From contig NZ_JAPVLQ010000009.1 in assembly GCF_027158005.1 (NCBI RefSeq), positions 1-64,000 on the forward strand: a DNA stretch of 64,000 nucleotides. Reading direction: 5' to 3'. Both the position numbers and the translations under genes were made by a program. Shown in pieces: positions 23,797 to 32,283 of this stretch (its first letter is position 1; every line of letters starts with the position of its first letter). Below the pieces are notes generated by a model, which was not told the DNA's origin, made no database searches, and worked only from the letters and a program-made list of their open reading frames with translations. This stretch comes from Rhodococcus sp. H36-A4 (GTDB taxonomy: Bacteria; Actinomycetota; Actinomycetes; Mycobacteriales; Mycobacteriaceae).

Positions 23797-24404
23797 ACAA
23801 GCGTCGACCGAGGACTTCTACGGCCGTCAGCGCCCCGACACCCCGCATCGATTCGATGCGCTGTCGGACTCGGCCGACCTGTTCACCCAGATGATCTGGG
23901 GGAACGACAGCGACTTTTCTGCCGGTGCGATGTCCTCCTGCGTCAGTGCGGCATGAGATCGCCGGGCGCCGACAGCCCGTGCGCAGATCAGTACGGCGCA
24001 TGTTTCGAAGACACCATCACCTCGCGGACCTACCCAGCCATTCGGCAGACGCTCGGCGATATCGAGCGACGCGCTCCACGGGCGCGCGTGGTCGTCGTCG
24101 GTTATCAGTGGCTCCTCCCGCCCTCGATCGGGTGCGCGCCGCGGATGCCGGTCGCGCCGGGGGACGTCCCTACCTGCGCAGTCTGCAGCGGGCACTCGAC
24201 ACGAGCATCGCCAGCGCGGCCGCCGAGACCGACACGACGTTCGTCGACATGTCCGTGGTGTCCGAGGGGCACGATGGATGTCAGGCCGTCGGAACGAGGT
24301 GGGTCGAACCGCTCGTGTTCTCGGATCAGTTCGTACCGGTGCACCCCAACGCTGATGGAGAAGCTGCAATGGCCGCGGAAGTGGAGAAAGCTCTAGCGTC
24401 GTGA
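23797..24404 (+). pseudogene. Frameshifted, 5'-truncated SGNH/GDSL hydrolase
   Basis: Family pieces appear in order but in different frames. First frame: TEDFYGRQRPDTPHRFDALSDSADLFTQMIWGNDSDFSAGAMSSC, ending in TGA at 23954-23956. Second frame from ~23957: SPCADQYGACFEDTITSRTYPAIRQTLGDIERRAPRARVVVVGYQWLLPP. Third frame from ~24170 to 24404: YLRSLQRALDTSIASAAAETDTTFVDMS...HPNADGEAAMAAEVEKAL. The GND block and the terminal HPN block of secreted SGNH lipases are recognisable. The N-terminal GDS block and signal peptide are missing. At least two frameshifts make a functional product unlikely. Its end overlaps aroE-like by 12 nt. Confidence 0.8.
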
Positions 24405-25205
24405 GTATTCGGATGCACGGGCGATTTGATCGCTCGTAGGCCGAACACCGGTGTAGAGGAAGAACTGTTCCGCTGCCTGCAATGCGATGACCTGTGCACC
24501 CGTTACTACCGGCTTGCCTGCGGCGCGGGCTGCGGCAAGGAACGGCGTCTCCGACGGCATGGCCACGACATCGAATACTGCTTGTGCAGAATGGATCTGG
24601 GCGTCGGTGAACGGTGACGCGTCGGCATCGGGTCCGCCTTCCATGCCGATGGGGGTGACGTTCACCAAAAGTTCCGCAGCCACGGGCTCCGGTGCCCAGT
24701 CGTACCCGTAGGACTCGGCGAGCGCATGTCCGGTCTTGGAGTTGCGCGCAACGACGGTTCCCTTGGTGAAACCGGAATCGCGAAGCGCCGCGACGACAGC
24801 TTTGGCCATTCCACCGCTGCCGGTGACTGCGACGGTGAACTCGGATGAAAAGCCCGAAGCAGCAAGTAGATCCGCGACGGCCTGGTAGTCGGTGTTGTAA
24901 GCGTGCAGGACGCCGTCCTCGTTGACGATGGTGTTCACCGACTCGATGGCGCGCGCCGACTCGTGCATCACGTCGACCAGCTCTATGACAGCTTCCTTGA
25001 ACGGCATGGACACGGCGCAACCACGGACGCCGAGCGCGCGGACACCGCCGATTGCCGCGGGCAGGTCGGTGGTGGTGAAGGCCTTGTACAGGTAGTCGAG
25101 ATTCAACTCGTCGTAGAGGTAGTTGTGGAATCGGGTGCCGATGTTGCTGGGACGCCCGGACAGTGACATACAGAGTGTGGTGTCCTTGGTCAACGAGCGA
25201 GTCAT
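24393..25205 (-). CDS. Shikimate 5-dehydrogenase-like protein (SdhL/HI0607 type)
   Basis: A 270-aa NAD(P)-binding protein of the AroE superfamily. Catalytic residues are kept: Lys70 in SMPFKE, Asn91 in SVNTIV and Asp106 in YNTDY; the dinucleotide loop is GSGGMAKAVVAAL (~129-141). However the shikimate-carboxylate motif S-x-S-P of true AroE is replaced by SGRPSNIGTRFHN. The whole N-terminus (KDTTLCMSLSGRP...FHNYLYDELNLDYLYKAFTTTD) closely follows H. influenzae HI0607 (SdhL) as I remember it, a class with weak shikimate activity. It is therefore probably not the main aroE of the organism. Confidence 0.8.
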   Translation of the reverse strand: MTRSLTKDTTLCMSLSGRPSNIGTRFHNYLYDELNLDYLYKAFTTTDLPAAIGGVRALGVRGCAVSMPFKEAVIELVDVMHESARAIESVNTIVNEDGVLHAYNTDYQAVADLLAASGFSSEFTVAVTGSGGMAKAVVAALRDSGFTKGTVVARNSKTGHALAESYGYDWAPEPVAAELLVNVTPIGMEGGPDADASPFTDAQIHSAQAVFDVVAMPSETPFLAAARAAGKPVVTGAQVIALQAAEQFFLYTGVRPTSDQIARASEYSRR

Positions 25206-25241
25206 GACCCCAAGTCTATTCCGGCCGGCCGAGGAGCAGTA

Positions 25242-25955
25242 TCAGCAGTTCTCGGCCACCGTGGCCAGGGCGCGATGATCCGCCTGCGTGATGGGTAGCC
25301 CGTATTGAGCGGCCACGGAGAGATATTTCCCTGCGTAGAAGCAGTGATATGCCTTGTTCGGGGGCAGCCAGTGCGAAGGTGTGTCGTCGCTCTTCGACTG
25401 GTTGTCGTGTCCGTTGACAGCGAGAAGATTGAAATCGAGGTCGTTGGCGAAGCGCACTCGCTTGTCCGGTAGCCACCCGTTGGCGCCCATGTCCCAGGCT
25501 GCAGACAACGCGTACACGTGATCGATCTGAACCGCGCTGGCATCCGATTTGCTGAACTTCACGACCTCACCCGAGTACGGGTCGGCAAGAGAGCCCTCGA
25601 GGACCACACAATTGTGGGTGCCTTCCCGGAACACCAACGCGCTCATACTGCGAGCAAGGACGTTGTTGCGGGTGTCGCAACCGTCGTGACCGCCGGGTCC
25701 GTCGTAGTCGTCGGTCCATGCTGGACCGAAGACGCAACCTTCACTCTTTTTGCACCCACGCTCGTAACCGAGGGCATCCGGCCTCGCGGCAACGACCGGC
25801 ACCTGGGCGAGAAGTTCCTCGATCTGCACGCGGGTGGGGCTGCCCGGCGCAGGAGGTGGAGGTGCGAAACCGGGTATCCCGCTATCGCAGGAACCGAACG
25901 CCGCCATCGCGAAAGTGACCGCCACCAACAGCAGCGCGATACGCAGCTTCTTCAC
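25242..25955 (-). CDS. Secreted/lipid-anchored HNH endonuclease-like protein (DUF1524)
   Basis: A 237-aa protein. The signal sequence KKLRIALLLVAVTFAMAAFGSC has a marginal lipobox, followed by a Pro-rich linker GFAPPPPAPGSP. The domain from ~75 on has paired cysteines (GYERGCKKSEGCVFG, GHDGCDTRNN) and the DUF1524/GmrSD-like HNH core IDHVYALSAAWDMGA...FANDLDFNLLAVNGHDNQSKSDDTPSHWLPPN. Extracellular nucleases of this kind are widespread in actinobacteria. The GTG start at 25955 gives a correct signal peptide. Tandem with the aroE-like gene (36-nt gap). Confidence 0.83.
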   Translation of the reverse strand: MKKLRIALLLVAVTFAMAAFGSCDSGIPGFAPPPPAPGSPTRVQIEELLAQVPVVAARPDALGYERGCKKSEGCVFGPAWTDDYDGPGGHDGCDTRNNVLARSMSALVFREGTHNCVVLEGSLADPYSGEVVKFSKSDASAVQIDHVYALSAAWDMGANGWLPDKRVRFANDLDFNLLAVNGHDNQSKSDDTPSHWLPPNKAYHCFYAGKYLSVAAQYGLPITQADHRALATVAENC

Positions 25956-26022
25956 ACACACCCAATCCTCGAACCACAGTTGACTCTCGAGAGTGTGCCG
26001 TATGGCACCGACAAGTGTGCAA

Positions 26023-26940
26023 TCAGTCGACTTCCAGGACAACCTTGCCCGCAACGTGCCCATCTTCTACGAGGGCCAGCGCCGGGCCTGCTTGCTCCAG
26101 AGGAAAAACATGATCGATACGCGGACGCAGAACTCCCGAGGCAACCAGTTCTGCCAGACGTGTGAAGGCGACAGCAGTGCGATCCCGCACCACCGAAGTG
26201 CCGCCCAACGAACCCGCGAGAGTCGGGTCTGCCACGCTGATGATCGGGGCACCAGGTTTCGCCAGCTTTGCGGCAGCTCTCAATGTGTCGCCACCGACCA
26301 GGTCGAAAATGCCGTCCACTCCCTCCGGCACCGCAACCCGGATCTCGTCGGAGAACGTGTCCCCGGACTCGACGAACTTCGCACGCATACTCTCCACCCA
26401 CTCACGCTTCGCCGGGCTCGCTACTCCGACCGCGGCGATTCCGTCGGCGTGAGCCAACTGCAATGCCGAGGATCCGACGCCGCCGCCGGCACCGAGTACC
26501 AGCAGGGTGTCCTTCTTACGCAGCCCCAACTGATCGAGCGCGTCGTACGCCGTGCCGGCCGCGACTGCGAGGGTGGCGGCGGTGGTGAACGGAACGCTCT
26601 CCGGCTTGTGCGCTGCATTCGCTGCGTTCAACACGGTGTACTGCGCATAGCCGCCGTGGCCGGAGGCCGTCGCGCCGAAGACGTGATCTCCGACCGAGAA
26701 TCCGTCTACGTGTGGGCCGATCTGAACGACGGTCCCCGCTACCTCGCGTCCCAGAACCGCAGGCAGAGGCGTCCGAACAGTGTCCTTGCGGTTACCTGCC
26801 CTTACCTTCCAATCAGCCGGATTGACCCCAGCGGCGTGGACGGCGACGAGTAGTTGTCCCGGCCCAGGATCGGCGATGGGAATGTCGAGAAAGTACTCGG
26901 TTTCGGGGCCACCGTACTCACTGAATCCGTAAGCGATCAT
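26023..26940 (-). CDS. NADP-dependent quinone-oxidoreductase-like MDR protein
   Basis: A 305-aa zinc-less medium-chain dehydrogenase/reductase. GroES-like N-terminus: GPGQLLVAVHAAGVNPADWKVRAG and LGREVAGTVVQIG. Rossmann motif: LVLGAGGGVGSSALQLA (~147-163). No structural or catalytic zinc Cys/His set is present, so quinone or enone reduction is more likely than alcohol oxidation. Standard length for the family. It starts divergently from the helicase gene; 26941-27064 separates them. Confidence 0.85.
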   Translation of the reverse strand: MIAYGFSEYGGPETEYFLDIPIADPGPGQLLVAVHAAGVNPADWKVRAGNRKDTVRTPLPAVLGREVAGTVVQIGPHVDGFSVGDHVFGATASGHGGYAQYTVLNAANAAHKPESVPFTTAATLAVAAGTAYDALDQLGLRKKDTLLVLGAGGGVGSSALQLAHADGIAAVGVASPAKREWVESMRAKFVESGDTFSDEIRVAVPEGVDGIFDLVGGDTLRAAAKLAKPGAPIISVADPTLAGSLGGTSVVRDRTAVAFTRLAELVASGVLRPRIDHVFPLEQAGPALALVEDGHVAGKVVLEVD

Positions 26941-27064
26941 CTACATACTGTGCCTTAATGTCCGGTTCTTCCGTTACCGAAGTCGCCTCGGTCCGCCGAT
27001 TTTTCGGTCTACGAATGGGCATGGTGTTCCAATTACGCACGGAGCGGACTGGATCCCGTCGGAA

Positions 27065-29938
27065 ATGGCTGCAACTGGAACACCACACCCAACTGCGCTG
27101 ATACCGCCCTGCTTGGATGGACCAATGCTGCATGGTCTCTGGTCTCCAGGTTCGGGGCTGATGCTGTGGCAGGAAGAGGCGTCCGGCAGTGAGCCGGATC
27201 TTCCGGCCACGCACGCCCGGGCGGTGGCCCGGACCTTCCGTCACAAGGTCGACATCGCGTTCCCGCCCGCCGGTGCGGGCGACCCGCGAGTGGTACGAGT
27301 GCCTGCCCTTGCGCTGGCGCCGGTCGATGCTGCCGAGCTTCTACTGCGCACCCCGGCCTCGCACGCCGCGATGTCCGGGGACCTTCGGTATCTCGGGCAT
27401 GTTGCGCGGGGAGTCGAGCGATGGGTGCGGGCCGGACGCGTCGTGCCCGCGCTGGTCCTCATCGAGGGGCACTGGTGGCCCAGGTGGCGTCTCGTCGGTG
27501 GGGAACGGCAGCGCGCGTGGCTCAGCGAGCTAGCTGTGACGATGCCTTCGGTTCAGTGCCACGGCAACAGGCCGAAGAAGTTGCTCGAGGACTTCCTCGA
27601 AGAGATCACCGATCCGATCGTGAGGTCGATACTGGGAAAGCCTGATTCGGATCATCCGTTGTTGGCTGCCCTCGTTCGCGACGATTCCGTCGAAGACGGT
27701 ACGACGCAGACCGCAACGTTGTTGGACAAGTGGCGGGCAAGCCTCACTGTCGACGAACCCGCGCTCGTGTTGCGTCTGCTGGAGCCAGACGACGAGGCCG
27801 CGGAGGCAGACGAGAGCGAAGGGGCGTTGTGGAAGCTGCAGGTGTGCCTGCGGGCCGATGGGGAAGCTCCGATTCCGGTGCCCATGAGCCGAAAGGTCGA
27901 CGCGAGCCTGTTGAGCACGGCTGTACGCAAGCTCGGTGAGGCGGTCGCGGCGTACCCGCGGTTGCGTGACCTCCCGTCCCACCCTGGGACCCTGGATCTT
28001 CTGCTGCCCACCTCTGTTGTGATCGATCTCGTCGAACACGGCGCGAAAGCCCTTTCGGAGTCGGGGACGACCGTTCTGCTGCCCAGGGCGTGGAGTCGAC
28101 TGGACCCGTCGATGCGACTGCGGGTCGATTCGCCTGCCGTGACGAAGGCCGCCGAGAATCGCGCCGTCGGGATGGATGAGCTCATTTCGTACGACTGGCA
28201 ACTGCAACTCGGCGACATGGTGCTGACCGAGGCCGAGTTGAATCGGCTGGCAGTGTCCAAGGGCGACCTGGTTCGTCTTCGTGGGGTGTGGGTGCTGGCC
28301 GACGGAAGCCAGCTCGCCGCCGCCGCCAAATACGTTGCGCAGCATCATGGCGACGGAACCGAACTGGGCAAGTTGATGCGCGAAATGACGATCTCCTCGC
28401 CGCCGCCTGCACCCGTCGAGGAGATCACCGCCACCGGGTGGGCGAAGACGCTGCTGCAGCCCGACGCCGTCCCGGAGCGGATTCCGTTGCCAGCTGGGGT
28501 GAATGCTGTTCTGCGGCCATATCAGGAACGTGGTTTGGACTGGCTGACATTCATGTCTCGGCTGGGGTTGGGCGCAATCCTGGCCGATGACATGGGTTTG
28601 GGGAAGACGCTGCAGGTGCTGGCTCTGCTCGCGCACGAGAAGAGCCCGACGCCGACGCTGTTGGTCGCACCTATGTCGGTCGTCGGCAACTGGCAGCGTG
28701 AAGCCGCGAAGTTCACTCCTGACTTGCGGGTCCTGGTTCATCACGGTCCGGCGCGGTTGCGGGACGACGCCCTCGAGCAGGCGATCAATGAGCACGACCT
28801 CATTGTCACGACGTACGCCCTGATGGCCAAGGACCGCGCGCAGTTCGCGGCTCGGACGTGGCGCCGGGTGGTTCTCGATGAGGCTCAGCACATCAAGAAC
28901 GCAGGGACGGTTCAAGCCAAGGCTGCTCGCGCGATTCCCGCCGATCTGAAATTGGCATTGACCGGCACGCCCGTCGAGAACAGGCTGGACGAGCTTCGAT
29001 CCATTCTCGATTTCGCGAACCCTGGAATGCTCGGTGCGCCTGCCGATTTCCGCAAGCGGTTCTCGGTGCCGATCGAGCGTGAGCAGGACGAGAGTGCGGT
29101 CACACGCTTGCGCGCGATCACCTCGCCGTTCATTCTTCGTCGCGTCAAGACCGATCCGACGGTCATTGCCGATTTGCCGGACAAGGTCGAGATGACGGTT
29201 CGCGCGAATCTGACGGCCGAGCAGGCGGGGCTCTACAAGGCAGTGGTGGACGAGATGATGGCTCAGATCGCGGACGCGAAGGGCATGAAGCGTAAGGGGG
29301 CGGTGCTCTCAGCCCTCACTCGCTTGAAGCAGGTCTGCAATCATCCCGCGCATTTCCTGTCCGACGGTTCGCCGGTGCTCAAGCGTGGTCAGCATCGGTC
29401 AGGCAAGGTCGGATTGGTGGAGGACATTCTCGATTCGGTTCTCGGGGACAACGAAAAGGTGCTGCTGTTCACGCAGTTTCGCGAATTCGGTGAACTCGTC
29501 GGACCGTATTTCGCCGAGCGTTTCGGTACCGAAGTGCCGTTCCTGCACGGTGGCGTCAGCAAGACGAACCGTGATGCGATGGTCGAGAAATTTCAGGAGG
29601 ACGGCGGGCCGCCGATCATGATGCTCTCCCTCAAGGCAGGCGGCACCGGTCTGAACTTGACTGCGGCCAATCATGTTGTGCATCTTGATCGGTGGTGGAA
29701 CCCGGCGGTGGAGAATCAGGCTACCGATCGTGCGTTCCGAATCGGCCAACGCAAGAACGTTCACGTGCGAAAGTTGTTGTGCGTGGGCACCGTCGAAGAA
29801 CGTATCGATGGGATGCTGGATTCGAAACAGGATCTTGCGGACCTCGCCGTCGGGACGGGTGAGAACTGGGTGACCGAGATGGACACCGGCGAATTGCGTG
29901 AGTTGTTCCGCCTCAGCGAAGATGCGGTGGGGGAGTGA
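27065..29938 (+). CDS. helZ: SNF2-family helicase HelZ-like
   Basis: A 957-aa Swi2/Snf2 ATPase (M. tuberculosis Rv2101-like, from memory). The N-terminal ~450 residues are the family-specific domain seen upstream of bacterial SNF2 cores. The helicase core has motif I ADDMGLGKT (~506-514), Ia VVGNWQREAAKF, II DEAQH (~605), III LTGTPVENRLDEL, IV KVLLFTQF, V LKAGGTGLNLTAA and VI NQATDRAFRIGQ (~884). It probably remodels nucleic-acid/protein complexes. The start may instead be ATG 27125 (MLHGLWSPGSGLMLW), which begins the conserved part. It overlaps the SWIM gene by one base. Confidence 0.9.
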   Translation: MAATGTPHPTALIPPCLDGPMLHGLWSPGSGLMLWQEEASGSEPDLPATHARAVARTFRHKVDIAFPPAGAGDPRVVRVPALALAPVDAAELLLRTPASHAAMSGDLRYLGHVARGVERWVRAGRVVPALVLIEGHWWPRWRLVGGERQRAWLSELAVTMPSVQCHGNRPKKLLEDFLEEITDPIVRSILGKPDSDHPLLAALVRDDSVEDGTTQTATLLDKWRASLTVDEPALVLRLLEPDDEAAEADESEGALWKLQVCLRADGEAPIPVPMSRKVDASLLSTAVRKLGEAVAAYPRLRDLPSHPGTLDLLLPTSVVIDLVEHGAKALSESGTTVLLPRAWSRLDPSMRLRVDSPAVTKAAENRAVGMDELISYDWQLQLGDMVLTEAELNRLAVSKGDLVRLRGVWVLADGSQLAAAAKYVAQHHGDGTELGKLMREMTISSPPPAPVEEITATGWAKTLLQPDAVPERIPLPAGVNAVLRPYQERGLDWLTFMSRLGLGAILADDMGLGKTLQVLALLAHEKSPTPTLLVAPMSVVGNWQREAAKFTPDLRVLVHHGPARLRDDALEQAINEHDLIVTTYALMAKDRAQFAARTWRRVVLDEAQHIKNAGTVQAKAARAIPADLKLALTGTPVENRLDELRSILDFANPGMLGAPADFRKRFSVPIEREQDESAVTRLRAITSPFILRRVKTDPTVIADLPDKVEMTVRANLTAEQAGLYKAVVDEMMAQIADAKGMKRKGAVLSALTRLKQVCNHPAHFLSDGSPVLKRGQHRSGKVGLVEDILDSVLGDNEKVLLFTQFREFGELVGPYFAERFGTEVPFLHGGVSKTNRDAMVEKFQEDGGPPIMMLSLKAGGTGLNLTAANHVVHLDRWWNPAVENQATDRAFRIGQRKNVHVRKLLCVGTVEERIDGMLDSKQDLADLAVGTGENWVTEMDTGELRELFRLSEDAVGE

Positions 29939-30696
29939 TGGCGGACTTCGGTCAGTACGGTAGACGTCGTAAAGTCAAGGGCGGCATAGAATCACAGAAC
30001 AAGCGTGGAGCTTTCGGGCAGACCTGGTGGGGCCGCCACTTCGTCACCGCCATGGAAGAGCTGGCAGATCCGGGTCGGATTGCGCGGGGGCGTACGTATG
30101 CCCGAGGTGGTCAGGTGCTGACGCTCGGGGTCGAACGCGGTCAGATCTACGGCGAAGTTCAGGGAAGTCAGCTCGAACCGTTCTCGGCATCGGTGACCGT
30201 GGATCCGCTGTCACAGGGCGAGGTTTCGGCTCTGGTGGGCAGGGTGCGCTCCAATCCGGGGATGCTCGCGGAACTTGCGTCCAATGCGATCCCGCAGGCA
30301 CTTGCCTCGACGCTTCTGCCGCACGACAAGGGGCAGCTCGATTTCGATTGCACATGCCCGGACGACGGGTGGCCGTGCAAGCATGCGGCCGCGCTGATGT
30401 ATATCGCGGCCGAGCACATCGACGCTTCGGCGGCGACGATTCTGACGTTGCGTGGCGTCGATCTGGAAATGTTGATCGAGGATGTCGGGGAATCCGAGGT
30501 CGAGTTCGATCGCGAGGACTGGTTCGGCAACGAGATGCCGTTTCCGTCGTTGCCGCGCGTTGAATTTTCTCCGGCGATCGACGATCTCGACCCGTTGATC
30601 CTGCGCCGCGCCTTCCGCTCGGGTGGCTACGAGGAGTTCGAGGTCAGCTCCGCTGTCGCCGATCTCGTGGGGTTCTATCGGAGGTTGGGCGAGTAA
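29938..30696 (+). CDS. SWIM zinc-finger protein, HelZ partner
   Basis: A 252-aa protein. The SWIM motif C138-x-C140-x6-C147-x-H149 lies in FDCTCPDDGWPCKHAAAL and should bind Zn. The N-terminus has FGQTWWGRHFVTAMEELADPGRIARGRTYARGGQV, typical of SWIM proteins encoded with SNF2 helicases (M. tuberculosis Rv2102-like). The ATG overlaps the helicase TGA (TGATG), so both are made from one mRNA, probably as a complex. In other SNF2 proteins the SWIM finger is fused to the helicase; here it is separate. Confidence 0.88.
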   Translation: MADFGQYGRRRKVKGGIESQNKRGAFGQTWWGRHFVTAMEELADPGRIARGRTYARGGQVLTLGVERGQIYGEVQGSQLEPFSASVTVDPLSQGEVSALVGRVRSNPGMLAELASNAIPQALASTLLPHDKGQLDFDCTCPDDGWPCKHAAALMYIAAEHIDASAATILTLRGVDLEMLIEDVGESEVEFDREDWFGNEMPFPSLPRVEFSPAIDDLDPLILRRAFRSGGYEEFEVSSAVADLVGFYRRLGE

Positions 30697-30701
30697 GCCT
30701 C

Positions 30702-30745
30702 TAGACATGCATGGATGTCCGACTATAGGATGACAACACATCATC
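30702..30745 (+). promoter_or_regulatory. Probable promoter with operator-like repeats for the valine operon
   Basis: TAGACA (30702-30707), a 16-nt spacer and TATAGG (30724-30729) give a plausible sigma-70-type promoter. GATGA-N7-TCATC (30729-30745) overlaps the expected transcription start. GACAT-N6-ATGTC (30704-30719) overlaps the spacer. Either inverted repeat could be an operator, for example for the MarR protein encoded beyond the operon, but this is inference. Confidence 0.45.
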
Positions 30746-30771
30746 TTCTCGTATCGGTTAGGACGGATCTC

Positions 30772-32277
30772 ATGACTCGCGAGCTCTCGCACTTCATCGG
30801 CGGCAAGCACGTCTCCGGCACCTCGGGCAACTTCGGTGACGTTTTCGATCCGAACACCGGCGAGGTGCAGGCACTCGTGCCGCTGGCCAGTGATGCCGAG
30901 GTCGAGGCCGTGATCGCGGACGCAGAGAAAGCCCAGGTCGAATGGGCCAAGTGGAACCCGCAGCGTCGCGCCCGCATCCTGATGAAGTTCGTCGAGCTCA
31001 TCAACCGGGACATGGACGAGCTGGCCCGGTTGCTCTCGAGCGAGCACGGCAAAACCGTCGCAGACGCCAAGGGCGACGTCCAGCGTGGGCTCGAGGTCAT
31101 CGAGTTCGCGATCGGTGTTCCGCACCTGCTCAAGGGCGAATACACCGAGGGTGCCGGTGGAGGCATCGACGTCTACTCCATGCGTCAGCCGCTCGGCGTC
31201 GTTGCAGGTATCACCCCGTTCAACTTCCCCGCCATGATCCCGCTGTGGAAGGCCGGCCCAGCCATCGCTACCGGCAACGCATTCATTCTCAAGCCATCCG
31301 AGCGCGACCCCTCGGTGCCGCTCAAGCTGGCCGAACTTTTCCTCGAAGCAGGCCTGCCGCCGGGCGTCTTCAACGTCGTCAACGGTGGCAAGAACGCCGT
31401 CGACGTTCTACTGAACGACGATCGCGTCAAGGCCATCGGCTTCGTCGGCTCCACGCCGATCGCGCAGTACATCTACGAGACCGCCGCCAAGAACGGCAAG
31501 CGTGCGCAGTGCTTCGGCGGCGCCAAGAACCACGCCCTGATCATGCCCGACGCCGATCTCGACCAGGTCGCCGACGCACTTCTCGGTGCCGCGTACGGCT
31601 CGGCGGGTGAGCGCTGCATGGCCATTTCGGTTGCTGTTCCAGTCGGTGAAGAGACGGCCGACGCACTGGTGGCCAAGTTGACCGAGCGTGTCAAGAACCT
31701 GAAGATCGGCCGCAGTGACGACGAGAACGCGGACTTCGGTCCACTCGTCGGTAGCGATGCACTGAAGCGAGTCAACGACTACACCCAGATCGGCGTCGAC
31801 GAGGGGGCCGAACTCGTCGTCGACGGGCGCGGTTTCAAGCTCGCGGGCCACGAGAACGGATTCTTCGCCGGCGCAACACTGTTCGACAAGGTGACGACGG
31901 ACATGCGCATCTACAAGGAAGAGATCTTCGGACCCGTCCTGATCGTCGTCCGCGCCAAGGATTACGAGGATGCACTGCGTCTGCCGTCCGAACACGAGTA
32001 CGGCAACGGTGTCTCGATCTTCACTCGCGACGGTGACACCGCGCGTGACTTCTGCTCACGCGTTCAGGTCGGCATGGTCGGCGTCAACGTCCCGATTCCG
32101 GTGCCGATCGCGTACCACACCTTCGGTGGTTGGAAGCGTTCGGGATTCGGCGATCTGAACCAGCACGGCCCCGATTCGATTCGCTTCTACACCAAGACCA
32201 AGACGGTCACGCAGCGTTGGCCTTCGGGCAAAAAAGAAGAGACTGCGAACCACTTCGTCATCCCGAACATGGACTGA
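30772..32277 (+). CDS. mmsA: CoA-acylating methylmalonate-semialdehyde dehydrogenase
   Basis: A 501-aa ALDH-superfamily enzyme converting (methyl)malonate semialdehyde to propionyl- or acetyl-CoA, the end of valine catabolism. Conserved MMSDH blocks: QRGLEVIEFAIGVPHLLKGEY, ITPFNFPAMIPLWKAGPAIATGNAFILKPSERDPS, VGSTPIAQYIY and the catalytic Cys282 in GSAGERCMAISV. It also has FFAGATLFDKV and the C-terminal NVPIPVPIAYHTFGGWKRSGFGD. Start at ATG 30772, with AGGA 9 nt upstream. First gene of a five-gene operon. Confidence 0.94.
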   Translation: MTRELSHFIGGKHVSGTSGNFGDVFDPNTGEVQALVPLASDAEVEAVIADAEKAQVEWAKWNPQRRARILMKFVELINRDMDELARLLSSEHGKTVADAKGDVQRGLEVIEFAIGVPHLLKGEYTEGAGGGIDVYSMRQPLGVVAGITPFNFPAMIPLWKAGPAIATGNAFILKPSERDPSVPLKLAELFLEAGLPPGVFNVVNGGKNAVDVLLNDDRVKAIGFVGSTPIAQYIYETAAKNGKRAQCFGGAKNHALIMPDADLDQVADALLGAAYGSAGERCMAISVAVPVGEETADALVAKLTERVKNLKIGRSDDENADFGPLVGSDALKRVNDYTQIGVDEGAELVVDGRGFKLAGHENGFFAGATLFDKVTTDMRIYKEEIFGPVLIVVRAKDYEDALRLPSEHEYGNGVSIFTRDGDTARDFCSRVQVGMVGVNVPIPVPIAYHTFGGWKRSGFGDLNQHGPDSIRFYTKTKTVTQRWPSGKKEETANHFVIPNMD

Positions 32278-32283
32278 CCGCCG

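Noticed and set aside
23694-24404. Treating the ORFs at 23722-24396 and 23925-24404 as separate genes
   Set aside because: Their recognisable parts are successive pieces of one SGNH hydrolase in different frames, so a pseudogene explains them better.
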